NCBI GenBank assembly: GCA_029785235.1
Contig: JAFMAA010000032.1
Coordinates: 1 to 10,742, forward strand
Source of the DNA: Nitrososphaerota archaeon
GTDB lineage: Archaea; Thermoproteota; Nitrososphaeria; Nitrososphaerales; UBA183
Reading direction: 5' to 3'
Length of the DNA stretch: 10,742 nt
Each line of letters starts with the position of its first letter. Position 1 is the first letter of the stretch. Below, in pieces: positions 5,252 through 10,742 of the stretch. The notes beneath the pieces are model-generated. The model had not been told where the DNA came from and did no database searches. It worked only from the letters and a program-made list of their open reading frames with translations. Made by a program: the position numbers and the translations under genes.

Positions 5252-6059
5252 GGTAGTTTCCCTCGGCTGGTCCACCGAGCATGCGGCGGATTCCCTCGGT
5301 GTTCGTGCTCAACTTCTCTACGAGCGAAAACCCCCAAGTAGCCTTTGCATCGTCCCATACCATTTTCAGTGTGTAGAAGAGGATGGGATCGGATGACTGT
5401 TCGGCATGCAACCCTCCAGCGTCGGATACAGAACGAAGGAACGACATAGCCAAGTCTTGAACCACGAAGACAATCCTTTTTCTCCAGGCTTCGAAGGCTT
5501 TTCCCTTCTTGTACGCCTGTTGCATCATGGTCTTCTGAAACTCGTTTGCCCAGTTTATGCCGTAGCCATAACGGTCCTGACGGAACTTTCCGTTCTTCAT
5601 GAACTCAGTCACAGCGTCGAATGGCGTCCCGGTGGTTCCACCGGCTTGAAATTCTACACACATGTAGTCGACTACTCGTCTGGTACCGAGTTGGTGGACT
5701 ACGGCAACGTAGTCAATACTTCCCAATCCCCCAAGCGAAACTTCGGGCACCCATGTAATTCTGTGGTCACGTGGGATTCGGGGAAGGAAGATGCCTTCCA
5801 ACGTCTCGAAGACCCATGGCACATTGAAACGATAAGGGCACACGATTACTGGTTGAGTCTCACTGAGAAATTTGCCCTTATAACCAAGACTGCAGATTCC
5901 CGTCTTGATGTGCGGTTGGCTCTTACGTGGTTTCTTACACTCTTCCCCGAGAAAGGGACAATACTGGTCGACGCGAGCCTTGGTAGCTTTGTGACTGATG
6001 TTAGTGAAAGGATGCCCGAAGATCTCCACAGGCCAGTTCTTGATCTGCGGAGCGGGCAT
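5190..6059 (-). CDS. NotI-family type II restriction endonuclease
   Basis: This 289-aa protein has the hallmarks of the NotI family: an N-terminal PVEIFGHPF segment, four cysteines in CPF / C / GICS / CPYRF contexts (C34, C41, C56, C74) matching the family's metal-binding Cys4 site, and a PD-(D/E)XK-like core. The core has E106 (PEVSLGGLGSIDY), D116 and the atypical E136-F-Q138, in which Gln replaces the usual Lys as in NotI. It should cut unmethylated DNA at a rare GC-rich site; the exact specificity is unknown. The frame opens at GTG 6071, but ATG 6059 lies 26 bp after a TATA-like box, so a leaderless start there is preferred. The length is somewhat below that of NotI (about 380 aa). Its partner is probably the convergent methyltransferase. 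Confidence 0.88.
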   Translation of the reverse strand: MPAPQIKNWPVEIFGHPFTNISHKATKARVDQYCPFLGEECKKPRKSQPHIKTGICSLGYKGKFLSETQPVIVCPYRFNVPWVFETLEGIFLPRIPRDHRITWVPEVSLGGLGSIDYVAVVHQLGTRRVVDYMCVEFQAGGTTGTPFDAVTEFMKNGKFRQDRYGYGINWANEFQKTMMQQAYKKGKAFEAWRKRIVFVVQDLAMSFLRSVSDAGGLHAEQSSDPILFYTLKMVWDDAKATWGFSLVEKLSTNTEGIRRMLGGPAEGNYLTEADFRANISRKMERSSPM

Positions 6060-6080
6060 GATGCTCGACACTCGTTACCG

Positions 6081-6088
6081 CATAAAAA
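6081..6088 (-). promoter_or_regulatory. TATA-like box for the NotI-like gene
   Basis: On the minus strand TTTTTATG is centred about 26 bp upstream of ATG 6059. It lies in the 76-bp gap after the recombinase gene, so the endonuclease can be transcribed on its own rather than only from the ATPase operon. Independent control of the endonuclease is usual in restriction-modification systems. Confidence 0.45.
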
Positions 6089-6135
6089 CAGTTGGGGTTG
6101 GTCGTCCTCTGAAAAACAGCTTGCGGGAACAGGCT

Positions 6136-6822
6136 CTACAGCCCGTTTCCAGGGGCGGGTAGGGCATCGGGACGTTCAGGACCTCCAGGATGCACTGTAG
6201 AGGCCCTGCGACACGTCCCCACCGGCAAACCCACCAGTTGCGCCACCTTCCACCACGGAAGACCCTGTCCGCGGAGCTCCTGGACCCGCTGCGCTCGCTT
6301 GAGGGTCAGCCGACGGGGTCGTCCCACCGCTCTCCCGCTCTTGGTCCTTCTACGGCCAGTCTTGAGCTCTTGCATGGCTACCCGCACCCTGTCAGATCGT
6401 CGACGGCTCTCGAAGGAGGCTATCACGGGCAGAATCGCCCTCAGGATGTCACGCCCCATGTTCGGGGTCCCATCCTCTGAGGAGTCGATCATGGGCTCCT
6501 TGAAGCTGTGGAACTGGACGCCGTGGGCCTCCAGGTCCTCGACGGTGGCTATGGCTCTTGTGAAACGCTCCTCCCGGCTCCACCTGTCGAGGGACCAGAC
6601 CAGGAGACGGTCCCAGGATCTCGAGGATTGGACTGCATCTTTGAGGACTAGCTCGTAGACCTCGCGCTCCACCCTCCCGGTCGCAGATATCTTCTCTGCA
6701 TAGACCCGGACCACGTCCAGGCCCCTAGACGTGGCATAGGAGCGGAGCTCGCGCTCCTGGCCGGCCAGGTCCTGGTCTTCCGTGCTGACACGGATGTAAA
6801 GGGCGGTGCGATTAGTCGTCAT
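6136..6822 (-). CDS. Serine recombinase of the resolvase/invertase family
   Basis: This 228-aa protein is a small serine site-specific recombinase. The N-terminal catalytic domain has ALYIRVSTEDQ with nucleophile S13 and R11, and SLDRWSR with D79, R80 and R83 matching the conserved arginine cluster. An E-helix follows (ILPVIASFESRRRSDRV). A short C-terminal helix-turn-helix (about 165-205, beginning VGRPRRL) binds DNA. The last 20 residues (after RRAST) are Pro/Gly-rich and unlike an HTH end, and the +1 frame also stays open, so a late frameshift is possible. ATG 6822 overlaps the 3' end of the 248-aa gene by 11 bp, implying coupling. On a 10.7-kb circle the natural job is resolving plasmid multimers; inversion or integration is possible. 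No res site is obvious. Confidence 0.92.
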   Translation of the reverse strand: MTTNRTALYIRVSTEDQDLAGQERELRSYATSRGLDVVRVYAEKISATGRVEREVYELVLKDAVQSSRSWDRLLVWSLDRWSREERFTRAIATVEDLEAHGVQFHSFKEPMIDSSEDGTPNMGRDILRAILPVIASFESRRRSDRVRVAMQELKTGRRRTKSGRAVGRPRRLTLKRAQRVQELRGQGLPWWKVAQLVGLPVGTCRRASTVHPGGPERPDALPAPGNGL

Positions 6823-7558
6823 CCCTGTACTCTGAAAGTGCGCCGTCCAATCCCCCTAGCTGTGCGATTGCCCTTTCCCGGTTGCCGCGCCTGTCATAGA
6901 ACAACTCGTCGATAAGCTTCGGCAGTGGTTCCGGGCATCTGGAAATCATCAGCTCGTGTTCTTTCAAGACATCATCAATCGCTTTCTGCCCCTCAGTCGA
7001 AAGAAGGTGGTTAGTAAGCCGCCAACCGAACCGTTGAAGTGCTAGGAACTGTGCGCGGGCATTCTCCACTTCATCAGCCAGCTCATAGTAAGTTTCGTCC
7101 AAGAGTAACGGCCTTCTGACATAGATCTCATCCCACAACAGAACCCTCTTCGGTAGATAGAAGTGCAAAAGCTTCCCGGCGGCGGTTGCTTTCAACTGCC
7201 TGTCTCCCTTACCCCTTCTCAACAGGTCTACGAATAACCCGCCAATGGATTCCAGTTTCTTTGCCTCGGGGTCGGCCAGAGTGTGTTGACCTAGGCGCTC
7301 CAGCTCTGGGTGTTTCTCCTCGATGAACTCTTCGATTATTGTTGAAAGCTCAAGGTCCGTCAATCCCCCTTTGCCCCACGGAATGGCATTCCAACCGCGA
7401 AGGAACTTCACCGCGTGCTCTACCCGTTCCAAGGGTGAGAGGTTCTGCGTCCTTATCAGGAATCTACAGTAGTAGTCATCACCCGGAGGATGATATGGAA
7501 ACGCCTTGCCTGCCGCTCGAAGGTTCTCAGAAGTAAAGAGGAGCGGGGCACTCTTCAT
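6812..7558 (-). CDS. Unrecognised 248-aa soluble protein
   Basis: I do not recognise this family with confidence. It is mostly helical and charged, without membrane segments or a signal peptide. A distinct block, AGKLLHFYLPKRVLLWDE (127-144), resembles the 'KLLH...P...WD' pattern seen in some poorly characterised helical proteins of mobile elements, but this is only a resemblance. ATG 7558 is chosen because GGAGTGA lies 5 nt upstream. GTG 7567 would overlap the preceding stop as GTGA. The open frame extends to 7939, but that part overlaps the zinc-ribbon gene and is not coding. It sits between the zinc-ribbon gene and the recombinase, overlapping the latter by 11 bp. By eye its base composition is more AT-rich than the two genes upstream, suggesting separate arrival. 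A defence, toxin or recombination-accessory role would be speculation. Confidence 0.75.
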   Translation of the reverse strand: MKSAPLLFTSENLRAAGKAFPYHPPGDDYYCRFLIRTQNLSPLERVEHAVKFLRGWNAIPWGKGGLTDLELSTIIEEFIEEKHPELERLGQHTLADPEAKKLESIGGLFVDLLRRGKGDRQLKATAAGKLLHFYLPKRVLLWDEIYVRRPLLLDETYYELADEVENARAQFLALQRFGWRLTNHLLSTEGQKAIDDVLKEHELMISRCPEPLPKLIDELFYDRRGNRERAIAQLGGLDGALSEYRDDD

Positions 7559-7563
7559 AACGT

Positions 7564-8202
7564 TCACTCCGGCAACTCCGCCCCGCATCTCCGACAGTGA
7601 GGGTAGCCCTCGGGTGTGGATTTCCCACACGTGGGACAGAAGTGGTCCTCTTTCTCCGCTGGCTTGGGCTTCGAGAAGTTCATGCCTTGGTAAGCTGGCT
7701 TCGGCCTGCTCAGCCCACGGTAGGCTGAGACTGATGGCTTGGGGGCGGACCCGAGGGCCGCTTGCCCAGCGACAGGACGGGGCTTGTCTTCCGGTTCGTC
7801 CAAGTCCACGGGCTTGGTCGGCTTGGAGTAGGTGCGGCCGCCAAGCCCCTGATATCCCCCGAATTGATTGATTGAAGGGCGTTTGGTAGTAGTGGCGGGG
7901 GTCGGTATCGGTCGGGCGAATGGGTTTGTCGTGGTCCACGGCTTGTCCAGAAGAGGCTCAGGCACGGGAGCAAACTTCGGTGTGGTCAGGCGCTTGACCA
8001 TCAGGACCACGAGCGCGATGGTCGCGGCCATGACCAAGACCACGGCCCACCACCACGTCCACCACCACGCGATTATCGCTGCGGACTCGACCCAGACCAG
8101 GAGTACTGCAACCACCACGAAGAACACGACGTAGAACCCGTTACCCTCACCGAGGATGACCGCTCTCCAGCTGGTGTCGATCGGCTTCTTGGTTTCGGTC
8201 AT
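7564..8202 (-). CDS. Two-TM membrane protein with C-terminal zinc ribbon
   Basis: This 212-residue protein has a short N-terminus, two hydrophobic segments at about 23-38 and 45-69 separated by a Trp-rich turn (WWWTWWW, 46-52), and a long Pro/Lys-rich linker. It ends in a CX2CX10CX2C zinc ribbon (C189, C192, C203, C206) at the extreme C-terminus. The linker carries three degenerate motifs of the form Y-Q/R-G-L/M followed by KP (around 117, 161 and 171). The ATG at 8202 overlaps the ATPase stop as ATGA, so the two proteins are made together; GTG or ATG starts further upstream would lie inside the ATPase gene. A membrane-anchored zinc ribbon on a flexible tether next to a DNA-translocase-like ATPase suggests an anchor or adaptor holding the ATPase or DNA at the membrane. 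That is inference from context. Confidence 0.78.
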   Translation of the reverse strand: MTETKKPIDTSWRAVILGEGNGFYVVFFVVVAVLLVWVESAAIIAWWWTWWWAVVLVMAATIALVVLMVKRLTTPKFAPVPEPLLDKPWTTTNPFARPIPTPATTTKRPSINQFGGYQGLGGRTYSKPTKPVDLDEPEDKPRPVAGQAALGSAPKPSVSAYRGLSRPKPAYQGMNFSKPKPAEKEDHFCPTCGKSTPEGYPHCRRCGAELPE

Positions 8203-10214
8203 TTCTCGTGCTCCGTGATCCAATCCATGATTCGCAGCACCCTGACATTGGGATAGGTCTTCGGAAGGTCCGCGTAGCGGGCGAGGACCTCGTTGTTGGG
8301 CACGATGATGATAACGGGCTTCCGGGCACGCTGAAGACGGGGCAGGAGATCATCCGCAAACCCGCGCTCTTTCAGGCCCGTCTCCATCTCGTACAGGGTG
8401 TCAAGGGTCTCCAGGTCGGCCGAGCTCGCCCCGGTCATGGCGCGGTCCACGGTGACGTTGGGCTGATACTTCGTCAGCCCCTGCTCCACCATGTCAATCA
8501 ACCAGCGGTGGAGACCGGACTCCGCAGGATCCCGCTGGTAGTAGAGCGTCATGGAATCCTTGGTGCCCAACTCGACCTTGCACTTCCCGACCTTCTCTGA
8601 CTTGTAGAGCTGGTCCAGCGCTTTTAGAACCCGTGGCTTGACGTTCTCCTTGTCGGCAGAGTAGTGCTCCGCCAGCTCCTCGGTCAGGCTGGAGGGATTG
8701 ATCGCCCCGGAGCCATTGATGAGGTCAAGGGAAATCCCACTGAGGTCCTGTGGCATCGCATCGGGGTAACGCACCGCCTTGGGAGGTGGCACGAAAGGCT
8801 GTGGGGTCACAGCTGCACCTTGGTAGGCGACCAGCTGGAGTACGGGGAGATGGGAATGGCGTACGGGCCATCGCAGGTCGGTGAAGCAGTGGTTGGGGAG
8901 CATCCCCACCTCGGCGTAGATAGGGCCGAGCTGGCGTAGAGCTTTGAGGTCGCTCGGACTGTGTGTGGCAAAGGAGAACCACGTGGCAAACTGCGCCTTC
9001 AGTTCGTCGGGCAGGTCCGTGAAGGCCTGCGTGGTGACCCACAGGGCGCCGAAGGCGCGGATCTCGCGGGCTATCTCCTCGAGGATGGAATGGTCAATCC
9101 CCTTGAGGATCCGGTGCGCCTCGTCAAAGCAGATGACGGCACCGGCCAGTTGGTCGGAAGTGATGGCCGACCAGACCTGACGGAGCGCGAGCTCGCCATA
9201 GAAGGATTGCTGGGGCGTTGACAACCTGGAGAAGTCCAGAACCAGGGGATGGTCGAGCTCCTTGAGCGAAAACGATTGGGCGCCACCTACAACCATGTGC
9301 TCGACTTGGGAGCGCAGGAGATTGAGCGCACCCCGGCGGACCACGTCCGTGGTGCGCTTCTCCTCCGCAATGATCTTGTGGATGAGGTCCTCCCAGTTGG
9401 TGCTCTGGGCTGCGAGCCCCCGGAGGGCAATCCCGACGGAGGCGGCTGTCGGTCCTGACTGCGCCATCGGGTAGGCCACCGCCATGGCCTCGACAAACGA
9501 ATCGGTATCCTCGAAGGGGTCGGGAAAATACTGCGCGAGGTTGGCGACGGGGAACCCCATCTGCGAATAGACGTCGTGGGGCTTGAAGGAAAAGATGATG
9601 GGCTGCATCCCCGCCCCCGCCCAGTAGCGCACAAGGTGGCTCTGGAGTACCGACTTGCCCTGCCCGGACGTCCCGGTGACCAGGATGTTGTAGTTGGGCT
9701 TGTCCAAGACGTAGTACTCCTCCATGCCGGAGAGGAGCATGGGCTCCCCTCCCGTGTCGAGGACGAAACGGGAGCCGGTGTCTGTGCCCTGCTCCAGGTC
9801 CACCGTACTCTGCCACGGCACAGGGTAGATCAGACCCTGTTGCCAGACTCCGGGGGTGGCCATCCCCTGGTATATCGCCGCCCGTGTCTTCTCGCTCCGT
9901 GAGCGGTGAAATGGTGACCAGCCGGGCGGGGTCCTGCAACCGTCCACGGCAGGGATCGCCCGTTGAGTCCAGGCCCCGGTCGGATACTCGCCATCAGACC
10001 CTGGTTGGGCTACGAGCGGTTGGGCCATTGACTGGCCCCTCTGACGCTGTTGAGATTGGTCGTACTGGTGCTTGACACCGCGAGCCGCGTGCTTGACGCC
10101 CACGGCCATGCCCCTCAGCGCACGCCCCGCAATGTAACCGGCAAACCTGCCCGCGTCCCCTGCCACGGGCGCAGCCACTGTTGACGCGTTGATAACTCTA
10201 TGCGGGTGCCACAA
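8199..10214 (-). CDS. HerA/VirB4-superfamily ATPase with possible C-terminal nuclease-like domain
   Basis: This 671-aa protein is a P-loop ATPase of the HerA/FtsK/VirB4 group, hexameric motors that pump DNA or protein. Walker A is GTSGQGKS (181-188), Walker B is AVICFDE (359-365), and a downstream Gln (TTQAF, Q396) fits the sensor. Residues 13-50 form a basic, Ala/Gly-rich amphipathic segment that could bind membrane. After the ATPase, 505-560 looks like a winged helix. The C-terminal 100 residues carry SSAD (D600), YEMETGLK (E609, E611, K615) and VIIIVPNN, resembling a PD-(D/E)XK nuclease fold. The start is TTG 10214, with a TATA-like box about 36 bp upstream; ATG 10109 (M36) is the alternative. 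It leads the minus operon and overlaps the zinc-ribbon gene by 4 nt. A conjugation, segregation or end-processing motor is plausible, but no relaxase is present. Confidence 0.85.
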   Translation of the reverse strand: MWHPHRVINASTVAAPVAGDAGRFAGYIAGRALRGMAVGVKHAARGVKHQYDQSQQRQRGQSMAQPLVAQPGSDGEYPTGAWTQRAIPAVDGCRTPPGWSPFHRSRSEKTRAAIYQGMATPGVWQQGLIYPVPWQSTVDLEQGTDTGSRFVLDTGGEPMLLSGMEEYYVLDKPNYNILVTGTSGQGKSVLQSHLVRYWAGAGMQPIIFSFKPHDVYSQMGFPVANLAQYFPDPFEDTDSFVEAMAVAYPMAQSGPTAASVGIALRGLAAQSTNWEDLIHKIIAEEKRTTDVVRRGALNLLRSQVEHMVVGGAQSFSLKELDHPLVLDFSRLSTPQQSFYGELALRQVWSAITSDQLAGAVICFDEAHRILKGIDHSILEEIAREIRAFGALWVTTQAFTDLPDELKAQFATWFSFATHSPSDLKALRQLGPIYAEVGMLPNHCFTDLRWPVRHSHLPVLQLVAYQGAAVTPQPFVPPPKAVRYPDAMPQDLSGISLDLINGSGAINPSSLTEELAEHYSADKENVKPRVLKALDQLYKSEKVGKCKVELGTKDSMTLYYQRDPAESGLHRWLIDMVEQGLTKYQPNVTVDRAMTGASSADLETLDTLYEMETGLKERGFADDLLPRLQRARKPVIIIVPNNEVLARYADLPKTYPNVRVLRIMDWITEHEK
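10180..10194 (-). promoter_or_regulatory. Heptad pair inside the 5' end of the ATPase gene
   Basis: On the minus strand TATCAAC (10194-10188) is followed by CGTCAAC (10186-10180), matching the heptad family found upstream of the RHH gene. It lies 20 bp inside the ATPase coding start, so the RHH protein could repress this operon. With only two heptads, spaced 8 bp apart, chance is not excluded. Confidence 0.35.
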
Positions 10215-10246
10215 CCATCAATTTTGCACATGCCCACAACGGTCCC

Positions 10247-10253
10247 TTATTTT
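10247..10253 (-). promoter_or_regulatory. TATA-like box for the ATPase operon
   Basis: AAAATAA on the minus strand is the only AT-rich heptamer close upstream of the ATPase. It is centred about 36 bp before TTG 10214, predicting a leader of roughly nine bases. The spacing is less exact than for the leaderless genes, so confidence is low. Confidence 0.35.
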
Positions 10254-10308
10254 GAGCAACACCAGCCCCCCCTCTCCGGTGCATGTTCCATGCGCCTCTG
10301 AACTCGCC

Positions 10309-10326
10309 TATCAATGCGCTAACAAC
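10309..10326 (+). promoter_or_regulatory. Phased heptad pair in the divergent region
   Basis: TATCAAT (10309-10315) and TAACAAC (10320-10326) start 11 bp apart, with the same sequence family and spacing as the arrays at 3424-3480 and 3686-3746. This places a likely RHH-protein site beside the inverted-repeat cluster. Confidence 0.45.
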
Positions 10327-10329
10327 TAT

Positions 10330-10438
10330 GCATCCGGGGACGAAACGAATCTATCGCAGGCCGGTGGGCCCCACGCCCACCCTGACGGCGTGGGAACCGG
10401 GCCGAGAACCCCTCTATCTTACCCTCGTCCCCGGATGC
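10330..10438. repeat. 14-bp inverted repeat enclosing a GC-rich hairpin
   Basis: GCATCCGGGGACGA (10330-10343) and TCGTCCCCGGATGC (10425-10438) are perfect reverse complements separated by 81 bp. Inside lies a second stem, CCCACGCC (10370-10377) with GGCGTGGG (10387-10394), around a 9-nt centre CACCCTGAC. It is extended by CCGGT/ACCGG (10361-10365 with 10396-10400). The nested arrangement could extrude as a cruciform or fold as an RNA. Confidence 0.8.
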
Positions 10439-10458
10439 CACGGCCGAGCGAGCGGAAG

Positions 10459-10495
10459 GGGCCCGGCCGGGCCCTTGCATCAGCCTGCCATGCAA
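10459..10495. repeat. 16-bp palindrome followed by a TTGCAT dyad
   Basis: GGGCCCGGCCGGGCCC (10459-10474) is a perfect palindrome. It abuts TTGCAT (10475-10480), a 9-nt centre CAGCCTGCC and ATGCAA (10490-10495). The 21-bp dyad matches 10568-10588 at 19 of 21 positions, so it is a repeated element and not a chance stem. Confidence 0.8.
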
Positions 10496-10513
10496 TCCCC
10501 CGGCCGGGAAGGG

Positions 10514-10619
10514 GTCCGTGGGCACGCCCCCCTGCCCGACCCGAAGGGGAGGGTTTTGCATCACTTCTTGCATCAGCCCGACATGCAAGAGCCCATGCAA
10601 AAGGGGCGTGCCCACGGAC
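10514..10619. repeat. Large nested inverted repeat with two concentric TTGCAT dyads
   Basis: The outer arms GTCCGTGGGCACGCCCC (10514-10530) and its exact reverse complement (10603-10619) are 17 bp. Inside, TTTTGCAT (10554-10561) pairs with ATGCAAAA (10595-10602), and TCTTGCAT (10566-10573) pairs with ATGCAAGA (10583-10590). The two are separated by 4 bp on each side, with a 9-nt centre CAGCCCGAC. The right arms abut without a gap, while the left side carries an extra 23 bp (10531-10553). The strict symmetry (8-4-8-9-8-4-8) suggests a protein-binding dyad or a folded RNA. Confidence 0.85.
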
Positions 10620-10665
10620 ACCGGCCCGGAGCGAGCGAGGCCGCACCAGGAGGCCCGATAAGAGG

Positions 10666-10742
10666 GGTGGCCCGAAGGGCCGGGGTGAATTACCCGAGCG
10701 CAGCGAGGGCGAGGCCCGTAGGGCCGAGTCGGGCCTCCTCCT
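10666..10742. repeat. Terminal direct repeat, right copy (circularisation overlap)
   Basis: This is an exact copy of 1-77. It should be counted once on the circle. AGGAGGCCCGA at 10648-10658, just before it, pairs with TCGGGCCTCCT at 10729-10739 (the same bases as 64-74), supporting continuity across the join. Confidence 0.95.

Larger units (their letters stand above)
10215..10665. other. Gene-free divergent region rich in inverted repeats (second origin candidate)
   Basis: No gene is supported in these 451 bases, which continue across the circle join to 207, giving about 660 bp between divergent gene arms. The open frames here are low-complexity shadows on the minus strand. The region contains a phased heptad pair, a 14-bp inverted repeat, several GC-rich palindromes and three dyads with a shared 9-nt centre, each listed separately. 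All genes are transcribed away from it, and the convergence point is opposite on the circle. It could be the replication origin, a segregation site, a recombinase site or the source of a structured RNA. Confidence 0.6.

Noticed and set aside
5406..6200. 264-codon plus-strand frame opposite the NotI-like gene
   Set aside because: It is antisense to a recognisable family with intact active-site residues, and its translation has no domain.
7559..7939. N-terminal extension of the 248-aa gene to 7939 (375 codons)
   Set aside because: The added sequence overlaps most of the linker of the zinc-ribbon gene in another frame and has Arg/Pro/Ser-rich shadow composition. GGAGTGA before ATG 7558 supports the shorter protein.
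9124..9939. 271-codon minus frame within the ATPase gene
   Set aside because: Arg/Pro/Gly-rich shadow of a GC-rich gene whose own frame has clear Walker motifs.
10319..10646. Minus-strand frames of 75-100 codons across the inverted-repeat region
   Set aside because: They read through perfect palindromes and repeats, have biased Arg/Gly/Pro composition and no SD. The DNA structure explains the sequence better.
10300..10665. CRISPR array
   Set aside because: The repeated dyads are only 2-3 in number, are unequal, and have no uniform repeat-spacer spacing or cas genes.

Overview
The window is a complete circular DNA element opened at an arbitrary point. Its first 77 bases (1-77) recur exactly as its last 77 (10666-10742), so the unique molecule is 10,665 bp. 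It looks like an archaeal plasmid or other small extrachromosomal element. It encodes an Orc1/Cdc6-type replication initiator, and several genes have a TATA-like box about 26-28 bp before the start codon, as expected for leaderless archaeal transcripts. Others have a Shine-Dalgarno matching the archaeal 16S tail. Nothing fixes the lineage more closely. No capsid, relaxase, ParA or Rep-type gene is visible.

Layout. All plus-strand genes lie in 208-5251 and all minus-strand genes in 5190-10214. The two arms diverge from a non-coding, repeat-rich region (10215-10665 plus 1-207) and converge tail-to-tail at 5190-5251, almost diametrically opposite.
Plus arm: a two-TM membrane protein (208-663); a 775-bp gene-free region (664-1438) with an ORB-like repeat family, a hairpin and a C-rich tract; orc1/cdc6 (1439-2743); a multi-TM membrane protein (2748-3275); a leader with helically phased TATCAAC heptads; a ribbon-helix-helix/coiled-coil protein (3498-3971); and, overlapping it by 4 nt, a beta-class amino DNA methyltransferase (3968-5251).
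Minus arm, in transcription order: a 671-aa HerA/VirB4-superfamily ATPase with a possible C-terminal nuclease-like domain (10214-8199); a two-TM zinc-ribbon protein (8202-7564); an unrecognised 248-aa protein (7558-6812); a serine recombinase (6822-6136); and a NotI-family restriction endonuclease (6059-5190) that converges on the methyltransferase.

How the parts may work together (inference). Orc1 and the ORB-like repeats would form the replication module. The RHH protein and three or four clusters of phased heptads look like a copy-control or segregation/repression module. The methyltransferase and NotI-like enzyme form a convergent restriction-modification pair that could act as defence and as an addiction device. 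The recombinase could resolve multimers. The ATPase and the overlapping membrane zinc-ribbon gene look like a DNA-pumping or segregation machine at the membrane. The most novel parts are the phased heptads, one cluster of which lies inside the RHH gene's own linker; the nested dyads with a conserved 9-nt centre near the divergent point; and the ATPase/zinc-ribbon pair.
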